Positions 25,701-32,865 of a stretch of 64,000 nt of DNA are shown here, piece after piece. Below the pieces are notes generated by a model that saw only the letters and a list, made by a program, of their open reading frames with translations, was not told where the DNA came from and did not search any database. Source of the stretch: Candidatus Rhodoferax bjergmarkensis (lineage in GTDB: Bacteria > Pseudomonadota > Gammaproteobacteria > Burkholderiales > Burkholderiaceae_C). Position 1 is the first letter of the stretch, and each line of letters opens with the position of its first letter. A program made the position numbers and the translations under genes. The DNA is taken from assembly GCA_016708345.1 (NCBI GenBank), contig JADJFX010000024.1:18022-82021 (forward strand), written 5' to 3'.

Positions 25701-26245
25701 GCCGGTGCATCGTCTTCCAGCAGCTCGTAGTTGGCGGGCAGCGCCATTTGCTCAAGCAGCGCCAGCGGCGCGCTGCGCAGCAAGGCGGCAAACCAGCTGT
25801 GAAAGGTGCGAATCTGCACCTGGCGGCCGCTGGTGAGAATAGTTTGGTATAAATTTGATAGCTGCTCAGGCAAGCCAGACGTGCGGTAAAGGGCATTTTC
25901 TATCACAACACCCCGGTCTTGCATCTCCTTGAACAGTGTGGCCCGGTCAGCCACCGCAAAGTCCGCCAGCCACTTGTAAAGCCGCTCGCGCATCTCGCTG
26001 GCAGCCCGCTTGGTGAAAGTGATGGCCAAAATTTCGTGCGGCTGCACCCGCAAGTGCCCGTCGCTCGCATCCACCCCGTCCAAGAGCGCCCGCACGATGC
26101 GCGACACCAGCATCCAGGTCTTGCCCGCCCCCGCACAAGCCTCCACCGCCACACTGCGCCGCGGGTCGCAGGCAATGGCGTAAAAGGCGTCGGCGCTGAC
26201 GAGCTGATCGTTGTGCTGGTAGGCGGGGGGGGGAGTGAGGTGCAT
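22748..26245 (-). CDS. addA: AddA-type UvrD helicase/nuclease (RecB-like)
   Basis: This 1165-residue double-strand-break repair enzyme unwinds and trims DNA ends for RecA loading. Walker A AGAGKT (38-43, Lys42), motif II HLLIDEFQDTNPLQW and motif VI YVALTRARHTL show a UvrD-type helicase. The C-terminus has a PD-(D/E)XK nuclease (RRLDRLVQ, WVLDYKS, QLRQYQS). The partner addB, normally adjacent upstream, is missing: a TA pair starts 7 bp upstream. Codons 5-7 are a run of nine C. Three R3-type palindromes lie in frame (23250, 24032, 25848). Broken copies of the 5' end recur at 31838 and 33074. Confidence 0.88.
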   Translation of the reverse strand: MHLTPPPAYQHNDQLVSADAFYAIACDPRRSVAVEACAGAGKTWMLVSRIVRALLDGVDASDGHLRVQPHEILAITFTKRAASEMRERLYKWLADFAVADRATLFKEMQDRGVVIENALYRTSGLPEQLSNLYQTILTSGRQVQIRTFHSWFAALLRSAPLALLEQMALPANYELLEDDAPAKALVWRRFYAALLAQAKTQDQNQNQNPAPSLKADFEALVFDHGRSQTEKALHSALDKRTEFALADRHGVVDASVQHFSDQYPEFASLQTPDEYLTAQPQRLQTLWAAAKALGGASAKTFAAKGVELEMALTQGDLSAAFAALLTEKGTARKFGEKIVGIDTVREAQELVLRVAAARQQHAAWLYQQRMARLTRLLLTEYAAVKREHGWVDMNDVERAASVMLSDTVLSGWVQERLDARIKHLLIDEFQDTNPLQWQALRAWLSGYAGAGGGGGAGATAPSVFIVGDPKQSIYRFRRAEPQVFRAAKEFMRETLKGDVLSCDHTRRNATGVIDAVNAAMGEAVLADGYEGFRTHTTSSQVAGWVCQLPQIPRSARAASATPDDEWRDSLTTPRELPEETLRTLEARQAARWIAAQLANSQGSLKPHDIMALSRKRASLLPLQDELRRLHIPAQVGEKTDLIDCCEVQDIVALLDVLISPQHDLSLARVLKSPLFGLGDEALVQLALAQREQNQPQPSSQSTPETLQEPPKEGESWFNLLQKTELFAQEGRALAPVLMQWKRWLDQLPPHDALQAIYTDGDVLARFAAAAPATQRDAVLANLRALLGVALQLGGGRFTTPYALVRALKSGGVLAPAAVNPLAVRLLTIHGAKGLEAHTVLLLDTDTPERNAESMGVLVDWPGQDAHPKKFVFLLSESQPPACAMATLDAERQERQREELNALYVALTRARHTLAVSSIEPYRAAERSWWQRLNDLARPLVEPFEQAPAPLVAMAPASVAADADTVQSDGGGGELRSVFYMKELPFAHVEPAQAAIKIEATAGATEAPADDDSPIARLGKAMHRLLEWGDASDSHALAAAREFRLSPAQGQHAAAMATRILQGEGAWAWDPAALSWQGNEVELMIAGESRRLDRLVQRRDGSHAGHWWVLDYKSAHAPQEQPELVAQLRQYQSAVQTIYPGEVVNAAFLTPLGAVIEVAMGGISLT
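23250..23297. repeat. R3 palindromic repeat inside addA, copy 1
   Basis: Begins cttctattttgatagctgct and continues into the 34-bp block shared with nrtB (23264-23297). It is read in frame in the linker between helicase and nuclease domains (ELPFAHVEPAQAAIKIEATA). Confidence 0.75.
24032..24095. repeat. R3-type palindrome inside addA, copy 2
   Basis: A dyad aaaacag ... ctgtttt encloses gcgctagcgca and ttgcgcaaacagct. It is read in frame on the minus strand as LLQKTELFAQEGRALAPVLM. Confidence 0.55.
25848..25906. repeat. R3-like palindrome inside addA, copy 3
   Basis: gatagctgct at 25857 pairs with a distal ctatc (25900-25904) around a divergent core. It is present also in both duplicated addA fragments, so it was there before the duplication. 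Confidence 0.4.
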
Positions 26246-26251
26246 GGTTGT

Positions 26252-26872
26252 TTAAATCAATAGAAGTTCAGTGACTAAGACTGACTGCTGTCGGTGAACT
26301 TCCCGATCTGCCTGCTCCAAAGCGGCCCGTCCAAGACGGGCTTTCCTGGGTAAGCTTACTGGCGGTAAGTTCGTTTGATTTCTCAAAATCAACCGAGCGG
26401 TAAGTAAAAGGGTCGTTGGCGTGTCCAAACAAGAAATGAATCCGTATCGCTCGTAAAACGATTTCGCCTTTTCATCTTTTGCATCCACCAGCAGCGCGTA
26501 GGCACCAACAAGACGTCGAGCGTGCAGACATCTGTCAACTGCACAACCGATCAAAATCGCGCCCAATCCGCCACCACGACTTTCAACTGCGCGTGCCAGG
26601 CGTCCCATCCGGAAACATGGAACTGGGTAACGAGGCAGTTTTTTTCGTTCCGTGTCACTCATTTGATGAACGTCTATTTGTGCCGCACTGAGCGTGTAAA
26701 AGCCCAATATCTTGCTTGGGCTTGCGTCGTCCACGATCACAAAAACCGTGCTGAGGCCCTTTGCGTTCTGTTGCGCTGCATATTTGTGCAAGTAATCATC
26801 AAGCGCAGGCACCCCGCAATGAAAAGCCGCTCGGTCATGTCGCCTGACATCAAAAACCTGCTCTTCAAGCAC
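26252..26872 (-). CDS. TacT-like GNAT acetyltransferase toxin, C-terminus extended
   Basis: GNAT toxins of this family acetylate aminoacyl-tRNA and stop translation. From the GTG at 26872 (LEEQVFDVRRHDRAAFHCGV) it has 206 residues. The N-terminal pattern FHCGVPALDDYL, the acetyl-CoA loop ESRGGGLGAIL and the YERYGFISC end of the fold are all present. Relatives end about 10 residues later (160-175 in all). Here about 40 extra residues (NQTNLPPVSLPRKARLGRAA onwards) lead to a stop 7 bp before addA, which suggests 3' recombination. It overlaps the antitoxin gene by 8 bp. Confidence 0.8.
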   Translation of the reverse strand: MLEEQVFDVRRHDRAAFHCGVPALDDYLHKYAAQQNAKGLSTVFVIVDDASPSKILGFYTLSAAQIDVHQMSDTERKKLPRYPVPCFRMGRLARAVESRGGGLGAILIGCAVDRCLHARRLVGAYALLVDAKDEKAKSFYERYGFISCLDTPTTLLLTARLILRNQTNLPPVSLPRKARLGRAALEQADREVHRQQSVLVTELLLI

Positions 26873-27134
26873 GCTTGACCTTCGACGCTGCAGCCAAGGC
26901 ATCCTGCAACGCCGGGTTTGGATTGAACACCCCATTGATCGCTGCGTTGAAAGCCAGAAAATCACGCTTGGTCAGCATCACCCGCGACTCCTGTTCCAAC
27001 AGGGTTTGTGCCTTCTCTTTGGCTGCGCTGCGCACAAAGCCTGCCATAGTTGTACCCATCAGGCTTGCAGCACGGGAGAGAATATCTTTATCGTCAGCAT
27101 CAAGCTTCAGATCAAAACGGGCAACTGATGTCAT
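26865..27134 (-). CDS. TacA-like (DUF1778) antitoxin
   Basis: This 89-residue protein has an N-terminal ribbon-helix-helix (ARFDLKLDADDKDILSRAAS, then MGTTMAGFVRSAAKEKA) and a C-terminal toxin-binding tail (FLAFNAAINGVFNPNPALQD). It belongs to the DUF1778 antitoxins that partner GNAT toxins. It precedes and overlaps the toxin gene. A near-perfect operator dyad lies 9 bp upstream of the start (27143-27177), supporting autoregulation. Confidence 0.88.
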   Translation of the reverse strand: MTSVARFDLKLDADDKDILSRAASLMGTTMAGFVRSAAKEKAQTLLEQESRVMLTKRDFLAFNAAINGVFNPNPALQDALAAASKVKRA

Positions 27135-27142
27135 AACAACTC

Positions 27143-27177
27143 CAAATTTGATACGGCATTTTACCGTATCAAATTTG
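27143..27177. promoter_or_regulatory. Operator dyad of the TacAT-like operon
   Basis: Perfect 14-bp arms caaatttgatacgg (27143-27156) and ccgtatcaaatttg (27164-27177) flank a 7-base spacer, just upstream of the antitoxin start. The word cgtatcaaatttg also occurs in the HigBA-like operator at 61840-61863. Confidence 0.75.
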
Positions 27178-27264
27178 CACAGTCAAACTTGGGTCGAAAT
27201 TGGTTACGCGGGTCGGTTTTCTCCTTTGAATAAGGGAATTCAAGGCCTAACCGTAGACCCGCTG

Positions 27265-27298
27265 AAGACTGTTATGTATAGCTATACATAACAGTCTT
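27265..27298. repeat. Perfect 34-bp palindrome
   Basis: The arms meet at tag/cta (27281), each 17 bases, without a mismatch: aagactgttatgtatag and its complement. The right half merges into the left inverted repeat of the 27292-27688 element. The word gttatgtatag recurs as gttatggatag at 27314. Confidence 0.8.
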
Positions 27299-27688
27299 TA
27301 TGCATAGGACTCGGTTATGGATAGCTTTCGTGTTGATGGTTCCCCTGTCATTGGAAAACAGTGTCATAGGCTAGGTTTAACCTCTACATAATTCCAAAGT
27401 CCAGCCGGTTTCCGAAACCATTGCCCAGAGCATGGTCGTGGAGTTTGCCTGAGGTACGTTCAACGGGCTATTGGCTCAATCTCATTGGGCCGCAGACGCA
27501 GATAGCGCGATAAAACTTTTGCATCGGTTCCAAAAATTCGATGGACAATGAACCCGCTGCCCTCAGTGAATAGTTGAATTTATGTCGAGTGTTTGCTTCC
27601 CGTAATCGACGCAAAGCCAATGGTCATGCGGCTTCCAGCCATGTCGGTGAAAACACTATTCATAACCGAGTCCTATGCATAAAGACTG
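27292..27688. mobile_element. 397-bp element with 33-bp terminal inverted repeats (MITE-like or IS remnant)
   Basis: The end repeats 27292-27324 and 27656-27688 pair at 32 of 33 positions (outer part cagtctttatgcatagga). The interior has no intact gene. The longest protein-like stretch is a stop-bounded peptide around 27455-27550 (AQSHWAADADSAIKLLHRF). There is no transposase, so it would be mobilised in trans or is a deletion relic. The adjoining perfect palindrome (27265-27298) repeats part of the end sequence. Confidence 0.6.
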
Positions 27689-28104
27689 AAAGCCGACGTA
27701 CACCGGAGCGGCATCAAACCCAGCGAAAAGTGGGAAAGCAGCCCTTCGATTTCGCCGGAAGCAGACTTTCATTTTTGACACCTTAATCACGGAAGCTGTC
27801 ATTCAACGGTGAAAATCATCTTTTCAAACTGGCCGTCGGCACTGCAGCGGGAGCTGACGGCCACGACAGGCAGGTTACGGGAAGACCCGTTCAGTGACTT
27901 GCAAACGCATACGTTTACTTCACTTTGATTTGCGAATGAGTTCACGAACACGAACCGCCTACAAAAGTGCGGTTCGTGAGCATGGTTCTATGGAGTCAAG
28001 AAACGACCGTTCATGTGACACCAGAGCAAGTTGTTGATTTTCAAGAAATGGACAAATTCCGCTGGTTAGGGCGTGGAACTCCTAATAAAAATCTCCAAAT
28101 GTCA
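27689..28104. other. Gene-free gap with one hairpin
   Basis: No gene was recognised. A perfect 10-bp inverted repeat cacgaaccgc/gcggttcgtg (27949-27958 and 27969-27978) has a 10-base loop and no T run. A word near 27840 (gcagcgggagctgacggcc) resembles one at 62608 (gcagcgggagcggacggcc), hinting at another worn repeat. Confidence 0.4.
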
Positions 28105-28320
28105 CTAATTTTTTGAGTCCAATGGTTTGACAACTTTGGCTACCTCTTTAGCCAATACTTCACCAATTCGCTTTCCAAGATACCTGCTTCGTTCATGACC
28201 GGTCGGTGTATGGTCAAGTGAAGTAGTGGCATTTTCCAGCAGAACTTCTGCCACACCTTTCTTGAACGATGAACCATGCCCTTCTGGCAAAGAATCTGGG
28301 ATTTCAATTTCGATAATCAT
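28105..28320 (-). CDS. Small hypothetical protein
   Basis: This 71-residue protein (MIIEIEIPDSLPEGHGSSFK ...) has a beta-strand start followed by an amphipathic helix (YLGKRIGEVLAKEVAKVV). No signal peptide or known motif was seen. The base composition is lower in GC than the housekeeping genes. It is followed by nothing downstream and preceded by the secreted protein gene in the same direction after 77 bp. The family is not recognised. Confidence 0.5.
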   Translation of the reverse strand: MIIEIEIPDSLPEGHGSSFKKGVAEVLLENATTSLDHTPTGHERSRYLGKRIGEVLAKEVAKVVKPLDSKN

Positions 28321-28397
28321 GTTTCCTCCATTTTGAGATGGTACTTCAGTTTTGATTGAACAGATGGCACTTTTTTCTTCCTTGTAGTCACTACCCC

Positions 28398-28925
28398 CTA
28401 CCAGGATGCTTCGCCAGTTTCCGCATTAATATAGCAATATTTCCGTGTGAATGAAAATTCACCTAAAACCTTCTCTGAGCTTTCAATCTGGTACTCAACC
28501 CGCCATCCGGAGGTGACGGTAATGTCCTGCTGTATTTCCGTATTTGCAGCGCTTGGAAATTTTATCGGCGTGATCCTTTTTCCAAGGCCTTTATTAATGC
28601 TTGTAATTTTTGTTTTGCTGTTCTCATAGAGGCCGCAACGTCGTTCTATTTCCGATTTGTGTTTTTGAATGCTGTTTCCAAAATTTTGGTTAGGGTTGGT
28701 ATTAGGTTTTGTGTCCAATGCGTCTCTATTGTTGGGGTTGGGGCTGGGACTAACATATTCTAAGCAGTGACTGCCTTTATCCCCTTCTTCACAAATGAAT
28801 GCGCTTGGCAACACCGCTTTTTTGATGCTAACTGAGTTGTTATAGACTGAGCTTCCATATTTGCCAGCCGAATTCGCATGTGATACAAACAAAAATAGCA
28901 CCGCAACTAAATAAGTAGATCGCAT
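28398..28925 (-). CDS. Secreted hypothetical protein
   Basis: This 175-residue protein starts with a signal peptide (MRSTYLVAVLFLFVSHANSA). The mature part has four cysteines (CEEGDKGSHC, RRCGLY, KYCYI), a Pro/Asn-rich linker (SPSPNPNNRDALDTKPNTNP) and a beta-rich end (ITVTSGWRVEYQIESSEKVL). It is probably periplasmic or surface-exposed with disulphides. The AT content is above the window average, which suggests acquired DNA. No family recognised. Confidence 0.6.
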   Translation of the reverse strand: MRSTYLVAVLFLFVSHANSAGKYGSSVYNNSVSIKKAVLPSAFICEEGDKGSHCLEYVSPSPNPNNRDALDTKPNTNPNQNFGNSIQKHKSEIERRCGLYENSKTKITSINKGLGKRITPIKFPSAANTEIQQDITVTSGWRVEYQIESSEKVLGEFSFTRKYCYINAETGEASW

Positions 28926-28995
28926 AAAAATCAGTCTCCTTGGTTAAAAGTATTGGCTGAATTTGACCCCAAATAAAGACAAGCTTTACTGTAGT

Positions 28996-29127
28996 TTAAG
29001 TTGCACCAGATTCTATGCAGTTGGACGGCGCGGCCACGGTTTTTGCATTCTGCAGTACAAAGTATCCTTTAATGAACATCAAGTAATCATGCTCGTTGAC
29101 ATAACCCCAATCGCCTTCAACGGAAAA
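28996..29127 (-). pseudogene. Short coding remnant without a start
   Basis: The minus strand encodes a 43-residue stretch bounded by stops, FSVEGDWGYVNEHDYLMFIK and GYFVLQNAKTVAAPSNCIES, with protein-like composition but no usable start codon. It looks like the end of a broken gene. The rest of the gap 28926-29389 shows only an inverted pair gtcaga/tctgac near 29157-29180 and no gene. Confidence 0.3.
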
Positions 29128-29389
29128 TCATAACACCCAATGTCGGTAATCTGGTGGTCAGATTAAACAATTGTCTGACTCCAATTGGCCTGATGCGGGT
29201 AGTGAGGGGGAAATTGCGGATTTCCGAGGCCACCGGCTCCTGCAGACTGCCAAGAGTCATTGGACTTCGCGGAGTGCGTGCCGATAAGCTGACATTAGGT
29301 GCTGCAATATTTCAGTTACCGCGACGTAGGTTATGTTGAGTAAGCCACTTGGATGGCAAAAAAAAGCATCGTTTTTCCGTTGCTAAAGC

Positions 29390-30205
29390 CTAATCACAGC
29401 CCTTGAAATTGCGTTTTTGACATTCGAGAGCAAGCTTTTGTGCCAATGCTACTTGCTGTGGGGTCATCTTCTTCTCCATTTGATCAAGTGCAATGGAATC
29501 ATATTTATCACCATAAGCAGATGCCGCAATGCTAGACCACATGTATGCCTTTATGTAATCCGCTGATACGCCCAGCCCATCTTCATACAAATTACTAAGT
29601 CTTTGTTGTGCAAAACGATCGCCATTCGCTGCTGCCAATTTAAACCAATGTACTGCTTCCGTATAGCTCCTAGCCACACCCTGACCTTTTAAGTAAAACG
29701 ATGCTAGTTCAGTTTGAGCTTTTACCAGACCATTTAGTGCTGCAATCTTATACCATTGAGCAGCTTCAGCGTATTTTGGAATTGAAAAATTATTTATGCC
29801 ACTTTGATATAGTGATGCAAGTTCATATTGGGATTCTGCATAGCCATTCGCAGCAGCAAGTTTAAGCATTCGCTCTGCCTCAACAGTATCTTTCGCTAGG
29901 TTTTCTACACCCGATTTGTACATTATTCCAAGTATATTTTGCGCCTCTGGAAAATTTTTCTTCGCTGCCATTTTGTACCAACGTACCGCCTCATCCACAT
30001 CCCGCGGCAATGCTCCACTATGAAACATCCAACCCAAGTTATACATTGCCTCTGCATTGCCATGTTCTGCAGCGCGTTTGTATTTCCTCGCTGCTGATGC
30101 ATAGTCCTTAAGTTTCATTGCTGCATCACCGTCTTCAACGTCGCCTGCCCACACAGAACCTATACTTATAACGAAGGTTGTGGTTATCAAAAGCCGCTTC
30201 ATCAT
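29390..30205 (-). CDS. Secreted Sel1-repeat protein
   Basis: This 271-residue protein has a signal peptide (about 1-21, SIGSVWAG) and about six Sel1-like repeats of 36-38 residues, for example AAEHGNAEAMYNLGWMFHSG, AAKKNFPEAQNILGIMYKSG and AAANGDRFAQQRLSNLYEDG. Sel1 repeats form alpha-solenoids that bind other proteins. A periplasmic adaptor or inhibitor role is likely, but the partner is unknown. The gene is AT-richer than the flanks. The small gene 30235-30462 lies 29 bp upstream in the same direction. Confidence 0.85.
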   Translation of the reverse strand: MMKRLLITTTFVISIGSVWAGDVEDGDAAMKLKDYASAARKYKRAAEHGNAEAMYNLGWMFHSGALPRDVDEAVRWYKMAAKKNFPEAQNILGIMYKSGVENLAKDTVEAERMLKLAAANGYAESQYELASLYQSGINNFSIPKYAEAAQWYKIAALNGLVKAQTELASFYLKGQGVARSYTEAVHWFKLAAANGDRFAQQRLSNLYEDGLGVSADYIKAYMWSSIAASAYGDKYDSIALDQMEKKMTPQQVALAQKLALECQKRNFKGCD

Positions 30206-30234
30206 TTGTTACTCACAATTATTTTACTTTGCAA

Positions 30235-30462
30235 TTAAATTCGATTTACTCTATATATCCAAGCATTGTCACCATCCTTCTCTACTAGCGCGATATTTTG
30301 TAAGTGTCCTGCTAAGACAGATTTCTTAAACCGTTTCCCAAAAGTTGTTGGTGATTTGTTGTTGCTCCATAAATCACCATACAGTTCTTCCAATTTGTAT
30401 TGACCGGATGGCGTTTTGGCTAGCACTTTTTTTGCAATATCTAGCTCTAGTTCGGTCAACAT
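30235..30462 (-). CDS. Small DUF1413-like protein
   Basis: This 75-residue protein has YKLEELYGDLWSNNKSPTTF, GKRFKKSVLAGHLQNIALVE and a C-terminal WIYRVNRI. The pattern of a short helix, LWS, then GkrFkksV resembles DUF1413, a small domain found with plasmid and mobile-element genes. The resemblance is from memory and moderate. It may be co-transcribed with the Sel1 gene downstream. Confidence 0.5.
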   Translation of the reverse strand: MLTELELDIAKKVLAKTPSGQYKLEELYGDLWSNNKSPTTFGKRFKKSVLAGHLQNIALVEKDGDNAWIYRVNRI

Positions 30463-31056
30463 AATCTTTTTCTCGCCGTCGGGTTATTGAACAATCAGTG
30501 CAAGGCATTTAGGCATCTTTTACTGAACCTTTTCCAACATTTGTACACTTTTGGTCACTTTTCTGCGTGTAGTGCATCTCCTCCCAGTCAGCACGTGGCC
30601 CTCTTTGGGCTAAAGTGTAAAGTGCACATCCTCAGCATTGTCCAATGATGCGGCTGAGTGATGAGCTGTATTTTCAATCATGGGCTCTACGTCAAAATCC
30701 CCGAACGACGAATGACTGGTCCTACTTTTGGCCACCGGCAGGAATGGGCACGCAGGCGACCGCCACAAACGGCGGCTGAGCGGTCTCGGAAATCATGAAA
30801 CTGGCCTACCCGGAACCGGCCACTGGCGGGCGACTGGTTACGCTGCACTGCCGACCGCCACCGTCAAAAACTGATTGTCTCCGACGAATGTCCGCTTCGG
30901 AGGTTTTGCGATGAACAAATGACAAAATTGGACAGGCACCGGCTATGACCGCTATGGAGAAAACGGTTCAACTTGATTGTGTTCGGCGACCGACCGGTCC
31001 CGCTGCCATGCCGACCGCCACTTTGCCAAATGGCTTCTCGCCCATGACCTCCATCT
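30463..31056. other. Gene-free stretch between the DUF1413-like and cytochrome genes
   Basis: 594 bases without a credible gene. It is rich in gaccg/cggtc words, with tgccgaccgccac occurring twice (30849 and 31009). It looks like decayed repeat-rich sequence. Confidence 0.45.
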
Positions 31057-31410
31057 TCACAGCGAAAGTATCCACAACGCAAGGTTTCTCAATTCGGCGG
31101 GGTCTTTGGTGTCAATGATGCGGTGCTTCTCCTCGGTGCCGTCTTGTAGTTGGACCATGCGACCGCTGGTGATGTGGTCCACAATAACTTCCACACCGTC
31201 GGGTTTGCTTCTCAAGCGCGCAGCAATCCGTTGGTAGGCCGGTCCTTGTTTGGCCTTTTCAATGCCGTGGCACTTGAAACAATCGTTTCTTTTGGCCAGT
31301 GCCTTTGCGGTCTCAGCGTCAAATTGGGTCTGCGCCTGTACATTGGCGCTTGCACCAAGCAGCCAAAGTACCAGTGTCAGGGCTGAAAACAATGCGAATT
31401 TTCGGGACAC
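31057..31410 (-). CDS. Small class I c-type cytochrome
   Basis: This 117-residue protein starts at a GTG at 31410 with aggag nine bases upstream. It has a signal peptide (SRKFALFSALTLVLWLLGAS, cleavage near VQAQT), one haem motif CFKCH, and the expected distal Met in SGRMVQLQDG. GIEKAKQGPAYQRIAARLR matches cytochrome c551/c552-type proteins, periplasmic electron carriers. The frame extends upstream to 31497, but that part is translated poorly. The start region (signal, RBS) recurs at 32438-32464 without the rest of the gene. Confidence 0.85.
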   Translation of the reverse strand: MSRKFALFSALTLVLWLLGASANVQAQTQFDAETAKALAKRNDCFKCHGIEKAKQGPAYQRIAARLRSKPDGVEVIVDHITSGRMVQLQDGTEEKHRIIDTKDPAELRNLALWILSL

Positions 31411-31493
31411 GATGCGCTCCTGGGGTTTTCTGCATTTTCCTGAATATGGTGTACCGACAGCGCCCACAAGCAGATTTTTCATTCCATACTGAA

Positions 31494-31814
31494 TCACAAC
31501 GAGGCTATTCGAAGAATAAACGACTGCTTGTCGGCTGAAAAACCTTGTAGCTCTTCGCCGCGCAAGCGCCCCTCGCGCACAAGCCTGCCAAAGACAATAA
31601 TCAACTGCGAATACCGATAGTCATACTTCCCATCAATTTCGCGCCGTTTTTGTGTGAGGAACTCTTCAATGGCCCAGACTTCATCAGCACTTGTTGCTGC
31701 CGCAGCTCTGGATTTGAAGGTGTTGACCATTTCGGCCAATTCGGCTTGAAGGCAAGCGTTGAATGCGACGCGCGCCTGTTTCTTCTCAGATTCTGACCAC
31801 TTCAGATCATGCAT
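31494..31814 (-). CDS. Fluorescence recovery protein (FRP)-like protein, copy 1
   Basis: This 106-residue all-helical protein starts at the ATG at 31814 (MHDLKWSESEKKQARVAF). Its second half, FLTQKRREIDGKYDYRYSQL and GEELQGFSADKQ, closely follows cyanobacterial FRP, which binds the orange carotenoid protein (OCP) and ends photoprotection. From memory of Synechocystis FRP, the essential Trp50 and Arg60 are kept (Trp47, Arg57) but His53 and Asp54 are Glu50 and Glu51. No OCP gene is in the window. Its job in this organism is unknown. It lies 83 bp upstream of the cytochrome c gene in the same direction. A second copy is at 32548. Confidence 0.78.
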   Translation of the reverse strand: MHDLKWSESEKKQARVAFNACLQAELAEMVNTFKSRAAAATSADEVWAIEEFLTQKRREIDGKYDYRYSQLIIVFGRLVREGRLRGEELQGFSADKQSFILRIASL

Positions 31815-31837
31815 AAAGTTAACCCGCTCTCGTGAAA

Positions 31838-32285
31838 AGGTGAAAGGTGCGCACCTGCACTTGGCGGCCGCTGGTGAGAACAGTTTGGTATAAATTTGAT
31901 AGCTGCTCAGGCAAGCCAGACGTGCGGTAAAAGACATTTACTATCACAACACCCCGGTCTTGCAGCTCCTTGAGCAGTGTGGCCCGGTCAGCCACCGCAA
32001 AGTCCGCCAGCCACTTGTAAAGCCGCTCGCGCATCTCGCTGGCGGCCCGCTTGGTGAAAGTGATGGCCAAAATTTCGTGCGGCTGCACCCGCAAGTGCCC
32101 GTCGCTCGCATCCACCCCGTCCAAGAGCGCTCGCACGATGCGCGACACCAGCATCCAGGTCTTGCCCGCCCCCGCACAAGCCTCCACCGCCACACTGCGC
32201 CGCGGGTCGCAGGCAATGGCGTAAAAAGCGTCGGCGCTGACAGGCTGGTCGTTGTGCTGGTAGGCGGGGGGGGAGTGAGGTGCAT
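31838..32285 (-). pseudogene. addA 5' fragment, copy A
   Basis: This corresponds to addA 25797-26245 with high identity, including the ATG (32283-32285) and about 40 bp of upstream DNA to 32318. It encodes AVEACAGAGKTWMLVSRIVR and the next 110 residues, then ends in unrelated sequence. The C run after the start codon has 8 bases (32266-32273) instead of 9, so even the start is out of frame. It cannot make a functional helicase. Confidence 0.85.
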
Positions 32286-32547
32286 GGCTGTTTGAGTCAA
32301 TAGAAGTTCAGTGGCAACTTAAGACTGAAGCCGACAGCCGGGTCTCCGGCGCGAGAGATTGATTTCGACCCAAAGCAGTCGCGCAAACCCCTTAAATCAG
32401 CGCCCTGAAGCCGACATAGGAAGGGAAAGACAATCACTGAAAACAATGCGAATTTTCGGGACACGATGCGCTCCTGGGGTTTTCTGCATTTCCCTGAACA
32501 TGGTTTACCGACAGCGCCCACAAGCAGTTTTTTCATGCCATGCAGAA

Positions 32548-32865
32548 TCACAACGAGGATATGCGCAGAATATACGACTGCTTATCGGCTGAAAAACCTT
32601 GCAGCTCTTCTTCGCGCAAGCGCCCCTCGCGCACAAGCCGACCAAAGACAATAATCAACTGCGAATACCGATAGTCATACTTCCCATCAATTTCGCGCCG
32701 TTTTTGCGTAAGGAACTCTTCAATGGCCCAGACTTCATCAGCGCTTGTTGCTGCCGCAGCTCTGGATTTGAAGGTGTTGACCATTTCGGCCAACTCGGCT
32801 TGAAGGCAAGCGTTGAATGCGACGCGCGCCTGTTTCTTCTCAGATTCTGACCACTTCAGATCATG
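32548..32865 (-). pseudogene. FRP-like protein, copy 2, start codon lost
   Basis: Codons 2-106 of the FRP-like protein are intact (HDLKWSESEKKQ to DKQSYILRISSL). The differences from copy 1 are few (Gly86 to Glu, Phe99 to Tyr, Ala104 to Ser). The ATG is replaced by TTA exactly where the G-rich stretch begins (32866). If that stretch is an assembly error, this is probably an intact gene. If it is real, no good start is visible and the gene is likely silent. Confidence 0.65.

Larger units (their letters stand above)
31384..32318 (-). repeat. Tandem duplication, unit 1
   Basis: This unit holds the 5' end of the cytochrome gene, an FRP-like gene and a 5' fragment of addA. It is repeated as unit 2 at an offset of 1054 bp (32438-33421), with the offset rising to 1237 bp after a G-rich insert. 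Confidence 0.8.

Noticed and set aside
24605..25852. 415-residue frame on the strand opposite addA
   Set aside because: GC-rich antisense shadow with His/Gly/Gln bias; no family resemblance or ribosome site.
27240..27300. Possible integron attC site (gcctaac near 27245)
   Set aside because: No matching GTTRRRY core, no integrase in the window and no cassette-like spacing of later genes.
31494..31937. 147-residue fusion of an addA-like start with the FRP-like protein
   Set aside because: The first 41 residues are addA fragment in a wrong frame; the FRP family start is the ATG at 31814.
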